The notes under the pieces: model-generated | Database searches by the model: none | Told to the model about the DNA's origin: nothing | The model's input: the letters and a program-made list of their open reading frames with translations, nothing else | Made by a program: the position numbers and the translations under genes | From: Flagellimonas myxillae | Lineage (GTDB): Bacteria > Bacteroidota > Bacteroidia > Flavobacteriales > Flavobacteriaceae | Direction: 5' to 3' | DNA: 64,000 bases | Assembly: GCF_023502235.1 (NCBI RefSeq) | Contig: NZ_JAMFLY010000001.1 | Location: 186,001-250,000 of the forward strand | In this document: positions 25,471-35,221 of the stretch, piece by piece | Layout of the letters: every line of letters starts with the position of its first letter | Position numbering within the stretch: the first letter of the stretch is position 1

Positions 25471-26874
25471 ATGAAAAGACAGTTAAACCTACTATGGATG
25501 TTGATTCCCTTGTTTTTGATTTGCTGTAAGCAAGAACCAAAATCCAAGGATATAAAAGAAGTCGAACCCCAAAAATTTACGGGTGCAAAGGGAGAGGTAA
25601 AATTAATGACCCTTGACCCAGGACATTTTCATGCTTCCTTGATTTTAAAAACCATGTACGACCAAATGAATCCCGAAGTGCACATTTTCGCACCCGATGG
25701 GGATGATTTGGAAGGTCATCTGGCGAGGGTTGAAGGATTCAATTCCAGGGAAGAAAATCCAACCTCGTGGGATTTAAACACTTATAGGGGAGATGATTTT
25801 TTCGAGAAAATGATTGCGGAAAAACCTGGCAATGTCATGAATGTTTCCGGAAACAATTCCAAAAAGACCGAATTTATCCTGAAAACTTTGGAAGCAGGGG
25901 TAAACGTTTTGGCCGATAAACCCATGGCCATTGATGCGGAAGGATTTCAGCAGTTGGAAAAAGCGTTTCAGGTTGCGGAGGATAAAGGGGTATTGCTCTA
26001 CGACATTATGACCGAACGTTATGAGATCACCACAATGCTGCAAAGAGCGTTGTCGCAAATCCCATCGGTGTTCGGAGAACTTCTTGAAGGAAGCCCTGAA
26101 GAGCCAGCAATTACCAAGGAAAGTGTACATCACTTTTCCAAGCTTGTGGCCGGGAAACCTTTAACTAGACCTGCCTGGTTCTTCGATACGGCACAGCAAG
26201 GCGAAGGGATTGTGGATGTGAACACCCATTTGGTGGATTTGATTCAATGGGAGGCTTTTCCCGGTCAAGTGCTTTCCAAGGATGATGTGGAACTGGTATC
26301 CGCTCGTCGTTGGACCACTGATTTAACTCCTGAAATGTTCAAAAGCGTTACCCATTTGGATACCTATCCGGCGTATCTCCAGAAAGATGTGGATGGGGAG
26401 CTGTTAAAAGTCCATAGCAATGGGGAGATCATTTACAAACTTAAGGGCGTACACGCCAAAGCCTCTGTAATCTGGAATTTTAAGGCTCCCGAGGGTGCCA
26501 AGGATACCCATTATTCCATTATGAGGGGTTCCAAATGCGATTTGATCATAGAACAAGGGGCAAAAGAAGCGTATAAACCTACCTTGTACCTTGCGTCCAA
26601 AGACAACCAACTTACAACGGAAGATCTACAGGTGGCCATTGACGAGCTGGCCAAGAAATTTCCGGGGCTGGGCCTCGAAAAATTGGAAGATAAGTTGTGG
26701 AAGGTAGCGATACCTGAGCAATACAAAGTGGGACATGAAGCTCACTTTGGCCAAGTAACCCAAAAGTATCTCCAATTTTTGAAAGCTGGCAAACTCCCGG
26801 ATTGGGAGGTCCCCAATATGATTACAAAATACTATACAACAACAGCGGCACTACAACTGGCAAAGCAACAATAG
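25471..26874 (+). CDS. Oxidoreductase-family lipoprotein with PF16490-like C-terminal domain
   Basis: A 467-residue protein with a lipoprotein signal (MLIPLFLICC). The N-terminal half is Gfo/Idh/MocA-like: MTLDPGHFHASLILKT, MNVSGNNSKKTEFILKTLEAGVNVLADKPMA in two parts, with the D-K-P motif. The C-terminal half matches the putative oxidoreductase C-terminal domain (PF16490 type), with long conserved stretches RPAWFFDTAQQGEGIVDVNTH split and VTHLDTYPAYL. It closes the LacI-controlled operon and may oxidise sugar derivatives at the cell envelope. Confidence 0.88.
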   Translation: MKRQLNLLWMLIPLFLICCKQEPKSKDIKEVEPQKFTGAKGEVKLMTLDPGHFHASLILKTMYDQMNPEVHIFAPDGDDLEGHLARVEGFNSREENPTSWDLNTYRGDDFFEKMIAEKPGNVMNVSGNNSKKTEFILKTLEAGVNVLADKPMAIDAEGFQQLEKAFQVAEDKGVLLYDIMTERYEITTMLQRALSQIPSVFGELLEGSPEEPAITKESVHHFSKLVAGKPLTRPAWFFDTAQQGEGIVDVNTHLVDLIQWEAFPGQVLSKDDVELVSARRWTTDLTPEMFKSVTHLDTYPAYLQKDVDGELLKVHSNGEIIYKLKGVHAKASVIWNFKAPEGAKDTHYSIMRGSKCDLIIEQGAKEAYKPTLYLASKDNQLTTEDLQVAIDELAKKFPGLGLEKLEDKLWKVAIPEQYKVGHEAHFGQVTQKYLQFLKAGKLPDWEVPNMITKYYTTTAALQLAKQQ

Positions 26875-26883
26875 GCGATTCCA

Positions 26884-26891
26884 TATTTTTG
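26884..26891 (+). promoter_or_regulatory. Possible -7 element before the 26929 gene
   Basis: TATTTTTG matches TAnnTTTG, 38 bp before the TTG start at 26929. A second match, TAGATTTG at 26924-26931, overlaps that TTG. Neither has a -33 TTG at suitable spacing, so evidence is weak. Confidence 0.3.
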
Positions 26892-26928
26892 GTCCAAATG
26901 GGAACCATTTCAATGGGATGGCATAGAT

Positions 26929-27618
26929 TTGCAACAGTTAAATCGATTGTTCACACCATTGAATCCCATACAACGTTTTATTTCAAGACTTTTTGATTTT
27001 ACCAGCATTGGCCGATTGCTTATGGCCAACTACCTGCTTCAAAAGAACTTTTTATCCAAAATTGGCTGGAACAAAAGTGTGAAAGGCAAAAAGCCGGTTG
27101 ATAAAAAGGGTGGGGAATTGCCTTGGTTCACCTATAGTTTCATGGCCTTTTTGAAGGATAGGATACAGGTGGAAATGCAAATCTTTGAGTATGGCAGTGG
27201 AAACTCTACCCTTTGGTTTTCAAAGAAGGGCTGTGCTGTGGTATCGGTGGAGCACCACAAGGCTTGGTACGATTCCATGTTTGCCAAAATAACCGCTAAT
27301 CCAAAGGTGGAATATCTTTGGAGGGATTTGGAGTCCAAAGCGTATTCCATGGAGATATTGAACTACCAGAAAGCGTTTGACGTCATTATTTTGGATGGCA
27401 GGGACAGGGTAAACTGTTGCTTGAATTCCCTGGGCGCGCTCAAGGATAATGGGGTGATCCTTTGGGACAATTCGGATCGGGAAGAGTACAACGAAGGCTA
27501 CCAGTTCTTAATCGACAATGGATTTAAACGTTTGGATTTCCATGGATTGGGGCCCATAAACTCCAAAATGTGGTGCACCTCGGTGTTTTACAAGCAAGAT
27601 AACTGTCTGGGAATTTGA
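26929..27618 (+). CDS. SAM-methyltransferase-like protein (FkbM-adjacent)
   Basis: A protein of up to 229 residues. It has a methyltransferase-like core: FEYGSGNSTLWFSKKGCAVVSVEH (motif I in parts), FDVIILDGRDRVNC and NGVILWDNSDREEY. The pattern matches small glycan- or lipid-linked methyltransferases seen beside FkbM enzymes, and an FkbM gene follows convergently 5 bp away. Start is uncertain: TTG at 26929, later TTG codons, or ATG at 27022; a TAGATTTG box overlaps the 26929 TTG. Substrate unknown. Confidence 0.7.
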   Translation: MQQLNRLFTPLNPIQRFISRLFDFTSIGRLLMANYLLQKNFLSKIGWNKSVKGKKPVDKKGGELPWFTYSFMAFLKDRIQVEMQIFEYGSGNSTLWFSKKGCAVVSVEHHKAWYDSMFAKITANPKVEYLWRDLESKAYSMEILNYQKAFDVIILDGRDRVNCCLNSLGALKDNGVILWDNSDREEYNEGYQFLIDNGFKRLDFHGLGPINSKMWCTSVFYKQDNCLGI

Positions 27619-27622
27619 TTCA

Positions 27623-28513
27623 TTAATTCACCACAAACTCCTCGATAAGTGATTTTTTGGACGGAGTTACACAAAAACAGTCGCGAACCCCATCATCCTC
27701 ACTTCTGATCAAGGTTTCGGTTTTTTGCAATCCCTTTTGGGTGTGGTTGTAAAATGCATACCCCAAATCCTTTAAAATTGCCTCGATTGCCGCTTCATTT
27801 TTATTGAATAACGTCTCAACGATGATAATGGGTTGGTGTGCAGTAATGGTGCGGATACTTCCCTTAAGAATTTCTACTTCGGCACCTTCAGTATCAATTT
27901 TTATAAGATCGATTTTTTCCTGGGATGGGACATAATCATCCAAGGGAAAGGTTTTCACTTGGACCTTGGAAGCTGGAAGATTCTTTTTTGTGCCCATATT
28001 GTGCTCCCCGGATAAATTGGGCATCGACGGAAATTTTGGGTTTACAATTTGATGGAACTCAATTTCACCCTTAAAATTGGATAGCGCAATGGGCTCTAAT
28101 TGGATTTGGCCCGATAGCCCGTTCAGGCGGATATTCTCTTCTAGATATTTTTTTGGTCCTTCTGAAGGTTCAAAGGCACGAACTTTTAGCTGGGGATTTA
28201 CAGTAGACCCCAATACGCTGTAGTACCCAATGTTCGCCCCGATATCCCAAAAAGTATCCACTTTATTTATAAGGTCTTTAAAGATGGGGGTGTACTCAAA
28301 GGCCATTGGTCCGTTCCAAAAAATTTGACGGGTGATGTAGCTGGTTGGGTTCGTCTTCAGCATAAATGAGCTAGAACCTCCAATGCGAACTTTAATTGAA
28401 CCGGATGGATGCAATTTTAAGTGTTCTGGTATCAACACCGAAAACAACTTGCAAACATTTCTAAGAATCCAGTTTATCTGGGGTTGGTAAATAACCGAAC
28501 GTAACCAGTTCAT
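27623..28513 (-). CDS. FkbM family methyltransferase
   Basis: A 296-residue SAM methyltransferase. The AdoMet motif is FWDIGANIGYYSVLG, followed by VRAFEPSEG and the FkbM signature IDLIKIDTEGAEVEILKG near residue 205. The C-terminal part is typical of the family (VETLFNKNEAAIEAILK). FkbM enzymes O-methylate sugars or polyketides; here an envelope glycan is plausible but not shown. The gene is the last of the minus-strand operon that begins at 35105 (gap 39 bp) or is only coupled to it, and is convergent with the methyltransferase-like gene at 26929. Confidence 0.92.
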   Translation of the reverse strand: MNWLRSVIYQPQINWILRNVCKLFSVLIPEHLKLHPSGSIKVRIGGSSSFMLKTNPTSYITRQIFWNGPMAFEYTPIFKDLINKVDTFWDIGANIGYYSVLGSTVNPQLKVRAFEPSEGPKKYLEENIRLNGLSGQIQLEPIALSNFKGEIEFHQIVNPKFPSMPNLSGEHNMGTKKNLPASKVQVKTFPLDDYVPSQEKIDLIKIDTEGAEVEILKGSIRTITAHQPIIIVETLFNKNEAAIEAILKDLGYAFYNHTQKGLQKTETLIRSEDDGVRDCFCVTPSKKSLIEEFVVN

Positions 28514-28552
28514 CGACTTTTTTGTGGATTAAAGAGGATAAAAGTACCAATT

Positions 28553-29947
28553 TTAGTACACAATGGAATCGGTGGGCAAAAAGGGTACCTCGTAATTCCC
28601 ATAGTCCACTTGGATTCCCTTTTCTTGAAATGTGCCATCATTGTTTTGCTGTACGTTGGTTTGATAGAGATACAGTTTCTGAAGCGATTTGAGTTCGGAC
28701 AAGGCCGATAGATGGCTTTCTTCAAAATTGGAATGGGAAAGGTTTATGGATTTCAAATGCTGCAGGGACTGCAACTGGTCAATACCCTCTCCCGTAATCT
28801 GGGTATGATCTAAAGCTAGGACGGTTAATTGGGGTAGCTGCCCAAGTCTCCCAAAAATGGAATCGGAAACCTGCGTGCCTCCCAAATCCAGGATAGCAGT
28901 TTGTGCCGAAATGGCCGACAACACCTTAAAATCCGAGTCTGTAAAGTTGGGTTGATTAATACATGAAACCCGCAAATACGGTGTGACCTTGCTTATGGGT
29001 TCTACATGAATCCCAAATTGCTTTATGGCCTGAATACTGTCTGGATGTGCCTGGCTCACCTGTACATCAGGGTAATTAACCTCTATTTTTTTAGGAAAAA
29101 ATGCAAGGAAATAGTCCTTGTCCAAACCAGATTCCCCGATGGTTTGGTCAAAAGGATGACCTACATTTATCCATTGTTTAATAAGTTCGACTTCAGCTTT
29201 GCTAGGTTGACTCTTGTCCTTTGGGGGCATGTGGTCTTCATGATCCCTGGGCAGGTTCATTCGCACAAAAAGGTCGCTTTCGTCTGCATTGCTTGCTTCT
29301 AGCACCAATCCGCTTTCCCCTCCCTTGAGAATACCCTCAATAGTATGGAGTTGTAGCTCACCTTTCATTTTTTTGTCGCTGTGACAACTTACACAGGAGT
29401 TTGTTAAAATCGGCTGGATGACTTCATCATACAATTGGGCATCCTGCCAATCCTCCTCATGGAGCACGATTTGTTTTTTTTCATAGGTTGGGAGGCCCAA
29501 AAAGTTTTTGACGGAATTTGGTAGTGGTTCGGTTAAAAAATTCTTGCCATGGGTGATATTCCCTCCCAGATGTCCGGTGATGGATATGAGCACAAAAAAC
29601 AAGACGGTGAGCGCTGTAGGAGGTATCTTGTTTATAGGCTTTAAAAAGGAGGCCTCTTTAAAGCGGTACATCATTAAAAAGCAGAACAAAGTGGTGGCTA
29701 TTCCCATCCACAAGTGCCATTTGATGGTGTCGTACAGGTATCCTTCCCCCAAATATTGAAAGTAACCGGACACACATGCCAAGGCCCCACTGAGCCCGCC
29801 CCAGTAAAATAATACGGGAATTACCTTACCCAATTGCTGCTGCTTGCGATCCGTCCAGTGCAAGAGCAATCCGGCGATAATAAATCCAATGGGTAGATGT
29901 ACGACTACGGGGTGAAGCCGTCCCAACAACTGCGTTAATACCTCCAT
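28553..29947 (-). CDS. Membrane protein with DUF2231-like N-terminus, planctomycete-type cytochrome c domain and leucine-rich repeats
   Basis: A 464-residue protein of three parts. Residues 1-145 hold four to five TM helices (VVVHLPIGFIIAGLLLHW and others), resembling DUF2231-type membrane domains. Residues about 175-265 are a c-type cytochrome domain of the planctomycete kind with CVSCHSDKKMKGEL and the distal Met region HMPPKD. Residues 300-464 contain LRR-like repeats (LPQLTVLALDHTQITGEG, LQHLKSINLSHSNF, LKSLQKLYLYQTNV). Similar proteins sit beside DUF1501 and DUF1553 genes in Bacteroidota and Planctomycetota. Role in an electron-transfer or surface-oxidation complex is inferred. Confidence 0.88.
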   Translation of the reverse strand: MEVLTQLLGRLHPVVVHLPIGFIIAGLLLHWTDRKQQQLGKVIPVLFYWGGLSGALACVSGYFQYLGEGYLYDTIKWHLWMGIATTLFCFLMMYRFKEASFLKPINKIPPTALTVLFFVLISITGHLGGNITHGKNFLTEPLPNSVKNFLGLPTYEKKQIVLHEEDWQDAQLYDEVIQPILTNSCVSCHSDKKMKGELQLHTIEGILKGGESGLVLEASNADESDLFVRMNLPRDHEDHMPPKDKSQPSKAEVELIKQWINVGHPFDQTIGESGLDKDYFLAFFPKKIEVNYPDVQVSQAHPDSIQAIKQFGIHVEPISKVTPYLRVSCINQPNFTDSDFKVLSAISAQTAILDLGGTQVSDSIFGRLGQLPQLTVLALDHTQITGEGIDQLQSLQHLKSINLSHSNFEESHLSALSELKSLQKLYLYQTNVQQNNDGTFQEKGIQVDYGNYEVPFLPTDSIVY

Positions 29948-29959
29948 GAAAATTTGAGA

Positions 29960-30844
29960 CTATTCAATGTTCATTCTTTGTTTAAGGGATTCCATCATAA
30001 AAACGTTCGCTTTCCATTGACTGGATACAGGTAATTGGGTGTACGGTAGGGTCGGCATATAATTTGGGGGACCAAACTCCGTGGTAACAGTAAAGGGTTT
30101 TCCTGTTTGCTTCCATTTTTGGCGAATCACTTTTTCCCAGATATCCAAATGCCGTTCCAAAGCCTTTTGCCATTCCCCGGCCCTGGGGTCATTCACCTGT
30201 GGACCTTCGGCATGTCCAATACGTGCGTGAATGTGATGCGAACGGTCCACAACGGTTTCCAATGCTGCATCCTTTCCCTGCAGCAAAGATTCATGGACTA
30301 CCATCCAGTGACTAATGTCCAGGGTAAGCTTTAAATCGGGGATTGCTTTGAGATACGATTGTGTATCCGGTAGATTGAAGCTGAATCTGCCCCGATGCGT
30401 TTCATGATAAATGGGAATACCACTTGCTTCGGAAATATTGTTGGCGGCAGTTATAAAAGCCTTGTTCTGATCAAAGCTAAAAAAATCACTACCCGTATGG
30501 CAGTTGATGTAAGCTGGCTTCCAGGCAATGAGCACGCTAAATTGTCGCTTGTACTTTTCCAGGCTTTGCTCAAAGGGAATCGATCTGTCCGTGCCATTTA
30601 AAAACCCCACTAAAAGATCGTATTTTTCAAGCGCTTCCTTTAATTTTTGTTGACTGCTTTGGTCCGCTGGTAACCAAGTTTCTATGCCGTTATAGCCCGC
30701 TTCCTTGGTTTGTTTGCAAAACTCATCCCACGAAACCTGGCGTCCCCAATCTGTCTGAAAAAATACCAATTGCGGGCTATCTTGCGAGTAGGTGATAGTA
30801 CAGGAGATTAGAAATATAAAGAGGTAAATTATTCTCATTTTCAA
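29960..30844 (-). CDS. Sugar phosphate isomerase/epimerase-like TIM-barrel protein, secreted
   Basis: A 294-residue protein with a signal peptide (MKMRIIYLFIFLISCTITYS). The mature part matches xylose-isomerase-like/AP endonuclease 2 TIM barrels: AGYNGIETWLPAD, INCHTGSDFFS, IPIYHETHRGRFS, LTLDISHW, HIHARIGHAEGPQ and TTEFGPPNYMP, with the usual Glu/Asp/His metal ligands. It probably acts on a sugar derivative in the periplasm. It lies 12 bp upstream of the cytochrome gene and 17 bp after the DUF1501 gene, in one operon. Confidence 0.9.
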   Translation of the reverse strand: MKMRIIYLFIFLISCTITYSQDSPQLVFFQTDWGRQVSWDEFCKQTKEAGYNGIETWLPADQSSQQKLKEALEKYDLLVGFLNGTDRSIPFEQSLEKYKRQFSVLIAWKPAYINCHTGSDFFSFDQNKAFITAANNISEASGIPIYHETHRGRFSFNLPDTQSYLKAIPDLKLTLDISHWMVVHESLLQGKDAALETVVDRSHHIHARIGHAEGPQVNDPRAGEWQKALERHLDIWEKVIRQKWKQTGKPFTVTTEFGPPNYMPTLPYTQLPVSSQWKANVFMMESLKQRMNIE

Positions 30845-30861
30845 GGTTGATTTGATTTGGG

Positions 30862-32370
30862 TTATGCTAATATTTCATGGATTACGGAGCCTTCCACATC
30901 GGTTAATCTAAAGGGCCTTCCTTGAAATTCGAAGGTAAATTGTTCGTGATCAAAGCCCAAGAGATGTAATATGGTGGCATGCACATCGTGTACGGAGACC
31001 CTTCCTTCTACTCCAGAAAAACCAATGTCATCCGTTTGTCCGTGCGAGGCACCTTTTTTAATACCTCCACCACACATCCACATGGTAAAGGCATCACCAT
31101 GGTGATCCCTACCCTTGAACTGCATTTTTTTGTTTCCCCGGTTCTCTTGCATGGGGGTTCTACCAAATTCACCTCCCCAAACAATCAAGGTTTCGTCCAA
31201 AAGTCCTCTTTGTTTAAGATCCAGTATCAGTGCGGTTATGGGACGATCTATTTGTGTGCATTTATTCCGTAGACCCATATCAATAGATCCGGACTTGACC
31301 ACCCCGTGACTATCCCAGCCCCAATCGAACAATTGAACGAAGCGAACCCCTTCTTCCACCAATTTTCTGGCAAGGAGGCAGTTGTTGGCAAAGGATTCCT
31401 TACCCGGTTCTACGCCATACATCCGTCTTATATTTTCAGGCTCATCGTTGATGTTCATGACCTCTGGAACGGCAATTTGCATGCGATACGCCATTTCATA
31501 CTGGTTGATACGGGCCAAGATTTCTGGATCTCCATACTTGGCGTATTCTTCCTTGTTTATTTTGTTGATGGCATCAATGGTGCTCTTTTTTAAATTTCGT
31601 GATATACCCTCAGGGTCTTCAATATAGAGCACGGGATCTCCTTTGGACCGGCATTGTACACCTTGATAGACCGATGGCAGAAAACCACTTCCCCATACAC
31701 TTTTTCCCGCATCTGGGGTTTTCCCGCCGGAGGTGAGAACCACAAATCCGGGAAGGTTCTGGTTTTCGGAACCCAATCCATAGGTGGCCCAAGCCCCAAT
31801 GCTTGGACGCCCCAATCGCGCACTCCCGGTATGCATGAACAATTGGGCGGGTCCATGGTTGAATTGGTCCGTATGGACTGCCTTTAGGAAAGCGACTTCG
31901 TCTACTACATTTTTAAAATGCGGTAAAAAATTCGACACCCAATTTCCAGATTCCCCTTCTTGTACAAATTCAGCTTGAGGCCCCATCAGTTTTGGGGTAC
32001 CCTTGATAAAGGCAAACTTTCTACCTTCCAGCAAGGACTGTGGGCAATCTTGACCATGAAGTTTGAGAAGTTTAGGCTTGTAGTCGAACATTTCCAATTG
32101 GGAGGGTGCACCTGCCATATGGAGATAAATCACGGATTTAACCTTGGGACTGAAGGGAGGAGGGATTGTGGCCAGAGGGTTTAAATCCCTTTCCGAAAAA
32201 CTCCTATTGCTGGATGAGCCTGTTTTTGAAAAGGACTCGCATCCCATGAGCATGGAACCCAATGCCAGACCTCCAAGTCCACTGGAGCAGCTCTTGATAA
32301 AATGCCTTCGGGTCTTGGATTGTGCCTCTTTGTTGAGGTGTTCTTTTATGAGCGCTTCTAGATTGTCCAT
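30862..32370 (-). CDS. DUF1501 domain-containing protein
   Basis: A 502-residue protein of the sulfatase-like DUF1501 family. The N-terminus RRHFIKSCSSGLGGLALGSML is Tat-like (twin Arg then hydrophobic stretch). Family motifs are KVKSVIYLHMAGAPSQLEMFDYKP (in two parts), FNHGPAQLFMHTGS, RFVQLFDWGWDSHG, VWGGEFGRTPMQE and DHHGDAFTMWMCGGG. Such proteins are near-obligate partners of DUF1553/DUF1549 cytochrome proteins; the partner gene lies 2 bp upstream. The exact reaction is unknown; catabolism of modified carbohydrates is often proposed. Confidence 0.95.
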   Translation of the reverse strand: MDNLEALIKEHLNKEAQSKTRRHFIKSCSSGLGGLALGSMLMGCESFSKTGSSSNRSFSERDLNPLATIPPPFSPKVKSVIYLHMAGAPSQLEMFDYKPKLLKLHGQDCPQSLLEGRKFAFIKGTPKLMGPQAEFVQEGESGNWVSNFLPHFKNVVDEVAFLKAVHTDQFNHGPAQLFMHTGSARLGRPSIGAWATYGLGSENQNLPGFVVLTSGGKTPDAGKSVWGSGFLPSVYQGVQCRSKGDPVLYIEDPEGISRNLKKSTIDAINKINKEEYAKYGDPEILARINQYEMAYRMQIAVPEVMNINDEPENIRRMYGVEPGKESFANNCLLARKLVEEGVRFVQLFDWGWDSHGVVKSGSIDMGLRNKCTQIDRPITALILDLKQRGLLDETLIVWGGEFGRTPMQENRGNKKMQFKGRDHHGDAFTMWMCGGGIKKGASHGQTDDIGFSGVEGRVSVHDVHATILHLLGFDHEQFTFEFQGRPFRLTDVEGSVIHEILA

Positions 32371-32372
32371 CG

Positions 32373-35105
32373 CTATGATTTGGTTAAAAACTCATCGAGA
32401 TTCATTATTGCATTGGCTACTACGGCCAAGGCCGCAAGTTCTTTTTCAGGTCTTTTTTGCAAGTGGTAAAAAGGCGAGTTTTCCGCACCGTTATCGAATT
32501 CCACTAAAGAAGTATTATATAAATGGGTCAGGGCTTCAAGCTTTTCCGGGGTGATTTCTGAATAGGTAGCCAAACCGTATCCCACTGAAATATTCTCCGT
32601 TGGACTTTCTGATATATTCATACGTCTAGCCAATTCAAGGGAAGCCTCAAGGTAGACGGGGTCATTCAAGGTCACCAATGCCTGGAGTGGTGTGTTGGTG
32701 GTCGTCCTTCTGATGGTACAGACTTCCCGACTTCCTGCGTCGAAGGTCAAAAAGGAAGGGTAAGGACTGGTGCGTTTCAGATAGGTGTAAATTGCCCTTC
32801 TATAACGGTCTTCCCCTTTACTCTCCTTCCATTGTGCTCCACTATAAACGGTTTGCCAAACCCCATCGGGCTGTGGTGGCATTACGCCAGGTCCGTACAT
32901 TTTGGAACTTAAAAGACCAGAAACAGCCAAGGCTTGGTCCCTGATTTGTTCTGCACTAAGGCGCAGTCTGGGCCCTCTGGCATAAAACTCGTTTTCGGGG
33001 TCAATTTCATAGGCTTCCGGACTTGCAATTGATTCTTGCATATAGGTGCCAGACATTACAATTTCCTTGACCAAGGCCTTTATGCTCCATTGGTGTTCAT
33101 TCATGAAGCGTAGCGCGAGCCAATCCAAAAGGGCAGGATGCGAAGGTGGGTCGGACTGCGAGCCAATGTCTTCTACCGTGGACACCAATCCACGACCAAA
33201 TATCTGATGCCATACCCTGTTGACCAAGGTACGGGCTGTTAGTGGGTTCTCTTTGCTCACCAACCATTTGGAGAGTCCGAGTCTGTTTTTGGGCCAGTCG
33301 GGATTCCATGGATTTAGAACCTCAGGGGTAGCGGGCGCAATGGTATCGGTTTTCATCAACCAGTTACCCCGCTCAAAGAGTTGGTTGGTACGTTGCATGT
33401 GAGGAGGATTCTCGATCATAATGGGTACGGTGGGGGTAGTGGCATTAAGAAGGTCCACCACCGAATTCTCGATGCGCGCATAACCATTGGTTCCCTTTCC
33501 TGGAAGATCAGGAAGCAACCCGATCCAGTAAATGTTGACCGTATTTACCTCTTTGGCTACCTGATCGTTATTGGTTTCGATATACAAATCATAGACTCCT
33601 TCGGTTTTGGCAAATGGGATTTTTCTAATAATGCTCCCTTTCGTCTTATTGATTTGCATTTGGGCCAGGACTTCTCCTTCAGCATTGTTTTTACGAATGG
33701 TCATTACTGTACCGTTGACCCCAGAGCTGTATTTGAGAAATAAAGCGGTTGCATCTCCTGTGGTCACATTAGCCAACCTGCACGAACCGTCATCCCATAA
33801 AATGGAGGAGGCATGATCATCATAGGAACCGTTTTTAAAATCGGTCAAAGTATGGGCGTTGTAAACCGGCTCGTTATAACTTAGGAATTTGTTGTAGGCC
33901 TTAGCGGTAGCGTTATCTCCACGTTTGGCAACCCATTCCACCACTTTTTCAACTTGTTTCTTTTGATTCTCGGAATAGAACTTTAGGGTGGGCGCTTCGC
34001 TGGGGATATCCTCATCCCTGGTATTGTTATAAAACGCCATGAGTTTGTAAAACTCCTCGTATCTAAAGGGGTCATAGGGATGACTGTGGCATTGCACGCA
34101 GCCCATGGTGGTGCTTTGCCATACCTCAAAAGTGGTATTTACTCGATCAATGACGGCAGCGACACGAAATTCCTCGTCCTCGGTTCCCCCCTCATCATTG
34201 TTCATGGTGTTTCTATGGAAGGCAGTTGCAATAAGTTGGTCCATAGAGGGTTCTTCCAAGAGGTCTCCTGCCAATTGTTCTGTGGTAAACTGGTCGTAGG
34301 GCATATCTTGGTTAAGAGCCTTGATCACCCAATCCCGATAGGGATAGACATTCCTTCCCCCATCTTTTTCATAACCTTTTGTGTCCGAATACCGAGCCAT
34401 ATCCAACCACCAACTTGCCCATTTTTCTCCGTAAGACGACCGCGACAAAAGCTTGTCCACAAAACTCTCGTAAGTGATTTTATCTGCAACGAATTCTTGA
34501 AAAAGGGTGCTGTCTGGCGGTAGGCCTGTTAAATCCAAGGCAACCCTGCGGGCAATAGTGTGCTTTTCCGCATGGGGATTTGGTGTCATTTGGGTGTCCT
34601 CCATTCGGGCGAGGACAAAGTTGTCTATATTGTTCTGAATGAAATCTTCGGTTTCCAATGAAAATCCGGCCAGGGCCGGAGGTGCAGGAACATCCACTTG
34701 GGTAGGAAGGGAATAGGCCCAATGTGCCCCCCATTGAGCTCCTTGATCTATCCATTCGGAAAGCAATTCGATTTCTGCATTCGAGAGCGGTTCCTGCTCA
34801 TAGGGCATACGAAGTTCAGGGTCCTTTTCCTTAAGGCGCTTGATCATTTCGCTTGCCGATGCATTTCCAGGAATGATTGCCGGTCTTCCAGCTTCCGTAT
34901 TTCCTAGGGCTTCTTCCTCAAAAAGAACACTAAATCCTGCATTTTTCTTGACCCCTCCATGACAGCTGATGCATTTTTTGTTGAGAATGGGTTTGACTTG
35001 GGTGGCAAAATCCACACGGTCTGTCGGCTTGATTTTATTCCACAGTAACCCAACAAGCGTCAAAACAACGATTGCTGCAATTCCATAATAGAGCTGTTTT
35101 TTCAT
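32373..35105 (-). CDS. PSD1-type planctomycete cytochrome c protein (DUF1549/DUF1553)
   Basis: A 910-residue protein with one N-terminal TM (KKQLYYGIAAIVVLTLVGLLW). Residues about 30-120 are the planctomycete cytochrome c domain with KKCISCHGG and distal RMPYEQEPLS. DUF1549 follows (VALDLTGLPPDSTLF, WLDMARYSDTKGYEKDGGR, AFHRNTMNNDEGG, TMGCVQCHSHPYDPF with a second heme motif CVQCH). A carbohydrate-binding-like insert spans about 430-560. DUF1553 is C-terminal (NRVWHQIFGRGLV, SLDWLALRF-like, RLSAEQIRDQALAVSGLL, TTNTPLQALVTLND). It heads a five-gene operon with the DUF1501, TIM-barrel, cytochrome/LRR and FkbM genes. Confidence 0.96.
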   Translation of the reverse strand: MKKQLYYGIAAIVVLTLVGLLWNKIKPTDRVDFATQVKPILNKKCISCHGGVKKNAGFSVLFEEEALGNTEAGRPAIIPGNASASEMIKRLKEKDPELRMPYEQEPLSNAEIELLSEWIDQGAQWGAHWAYSLPTQVDVPAPPALAGFSLETEDFIQNNIDNFVLARMEDTQMTPNPHAEKHTIARRVALDLTGLPPDSTLFQEFVADKITYESFVDKLLSRSSYGEKWASWWLDMARYSDTKGYEKDGGRNVYPYRDWVIKALNQDMPYDQFTTEQLAGDLLEEPSMDQLIATAFHRNTMNNDEGGTEDEEFRVAAVIDRVNTTFEVWQSTTMGCVQCHSHPYDPFRYEEFYKLMAFYNNTRDEDIPSEAPTLKFYSENQKKQVEKVVEWVAKRGDNATAKAYNKFLSYNEPVYNAHTLTDFKNGSYDDHASSILWDDGSCRLANVTTGDATALFLKYSSGVNGTVMTIRKNNAEGEVLAQMQINKTKGSIIRKIPFAKTEGVYDLYIETNNDQVAKEVNTVNIYWIGLLPDLPGKGTNGYARIENSVVDLLNATTPTVPIMIENPPHMQRTNQLFERGNWLMKTDTIAPATPEVLNPWNPDWPKNRLGLSKWLVSKENPLTARTLVNRVWHQIFGRGLVSTVEDIGSQSDPPSHPALLDWLALRFMNEHQWSIKALVKEIVMSGTYMQESIASPEAYEIDPENEFYARGPRLRLSAEQIRDQALAVSGLLSSKMYGPGVMPPQPDGVWQTVYSGAQWKESKGEDRYRRAIYTYLKRTSPYPSFLTFDAGSREVCTIRRTTTNTPLQALVTLNDPVYLEASLELARRMNISESPTENISVGYGLATYSEITPEKLEALTHLYNTSLVEFDNGAENSPFYHLQKRPEKELAALAVVANAIMNLDEFLTKS

Positions 35106-35221
35106 TGAAATCCAGAGTGTTTGGACCGTTCAACTCTAAAATTAGGGAAAATAAAAAAGGTCTGGGTTCACAAAGCCGCGCAATTTTGTGCAATGCGACC
35201 TATTAAGTGCCCAAAAATTCC

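Noticed and set aside
26924..26931. TAGATTTG as the promoter of the 26929 gene.
   Set aside because: It overlaps the TTG start codon and has no -33 element; TATTTTTG at 26884 is an equally weak alternative.
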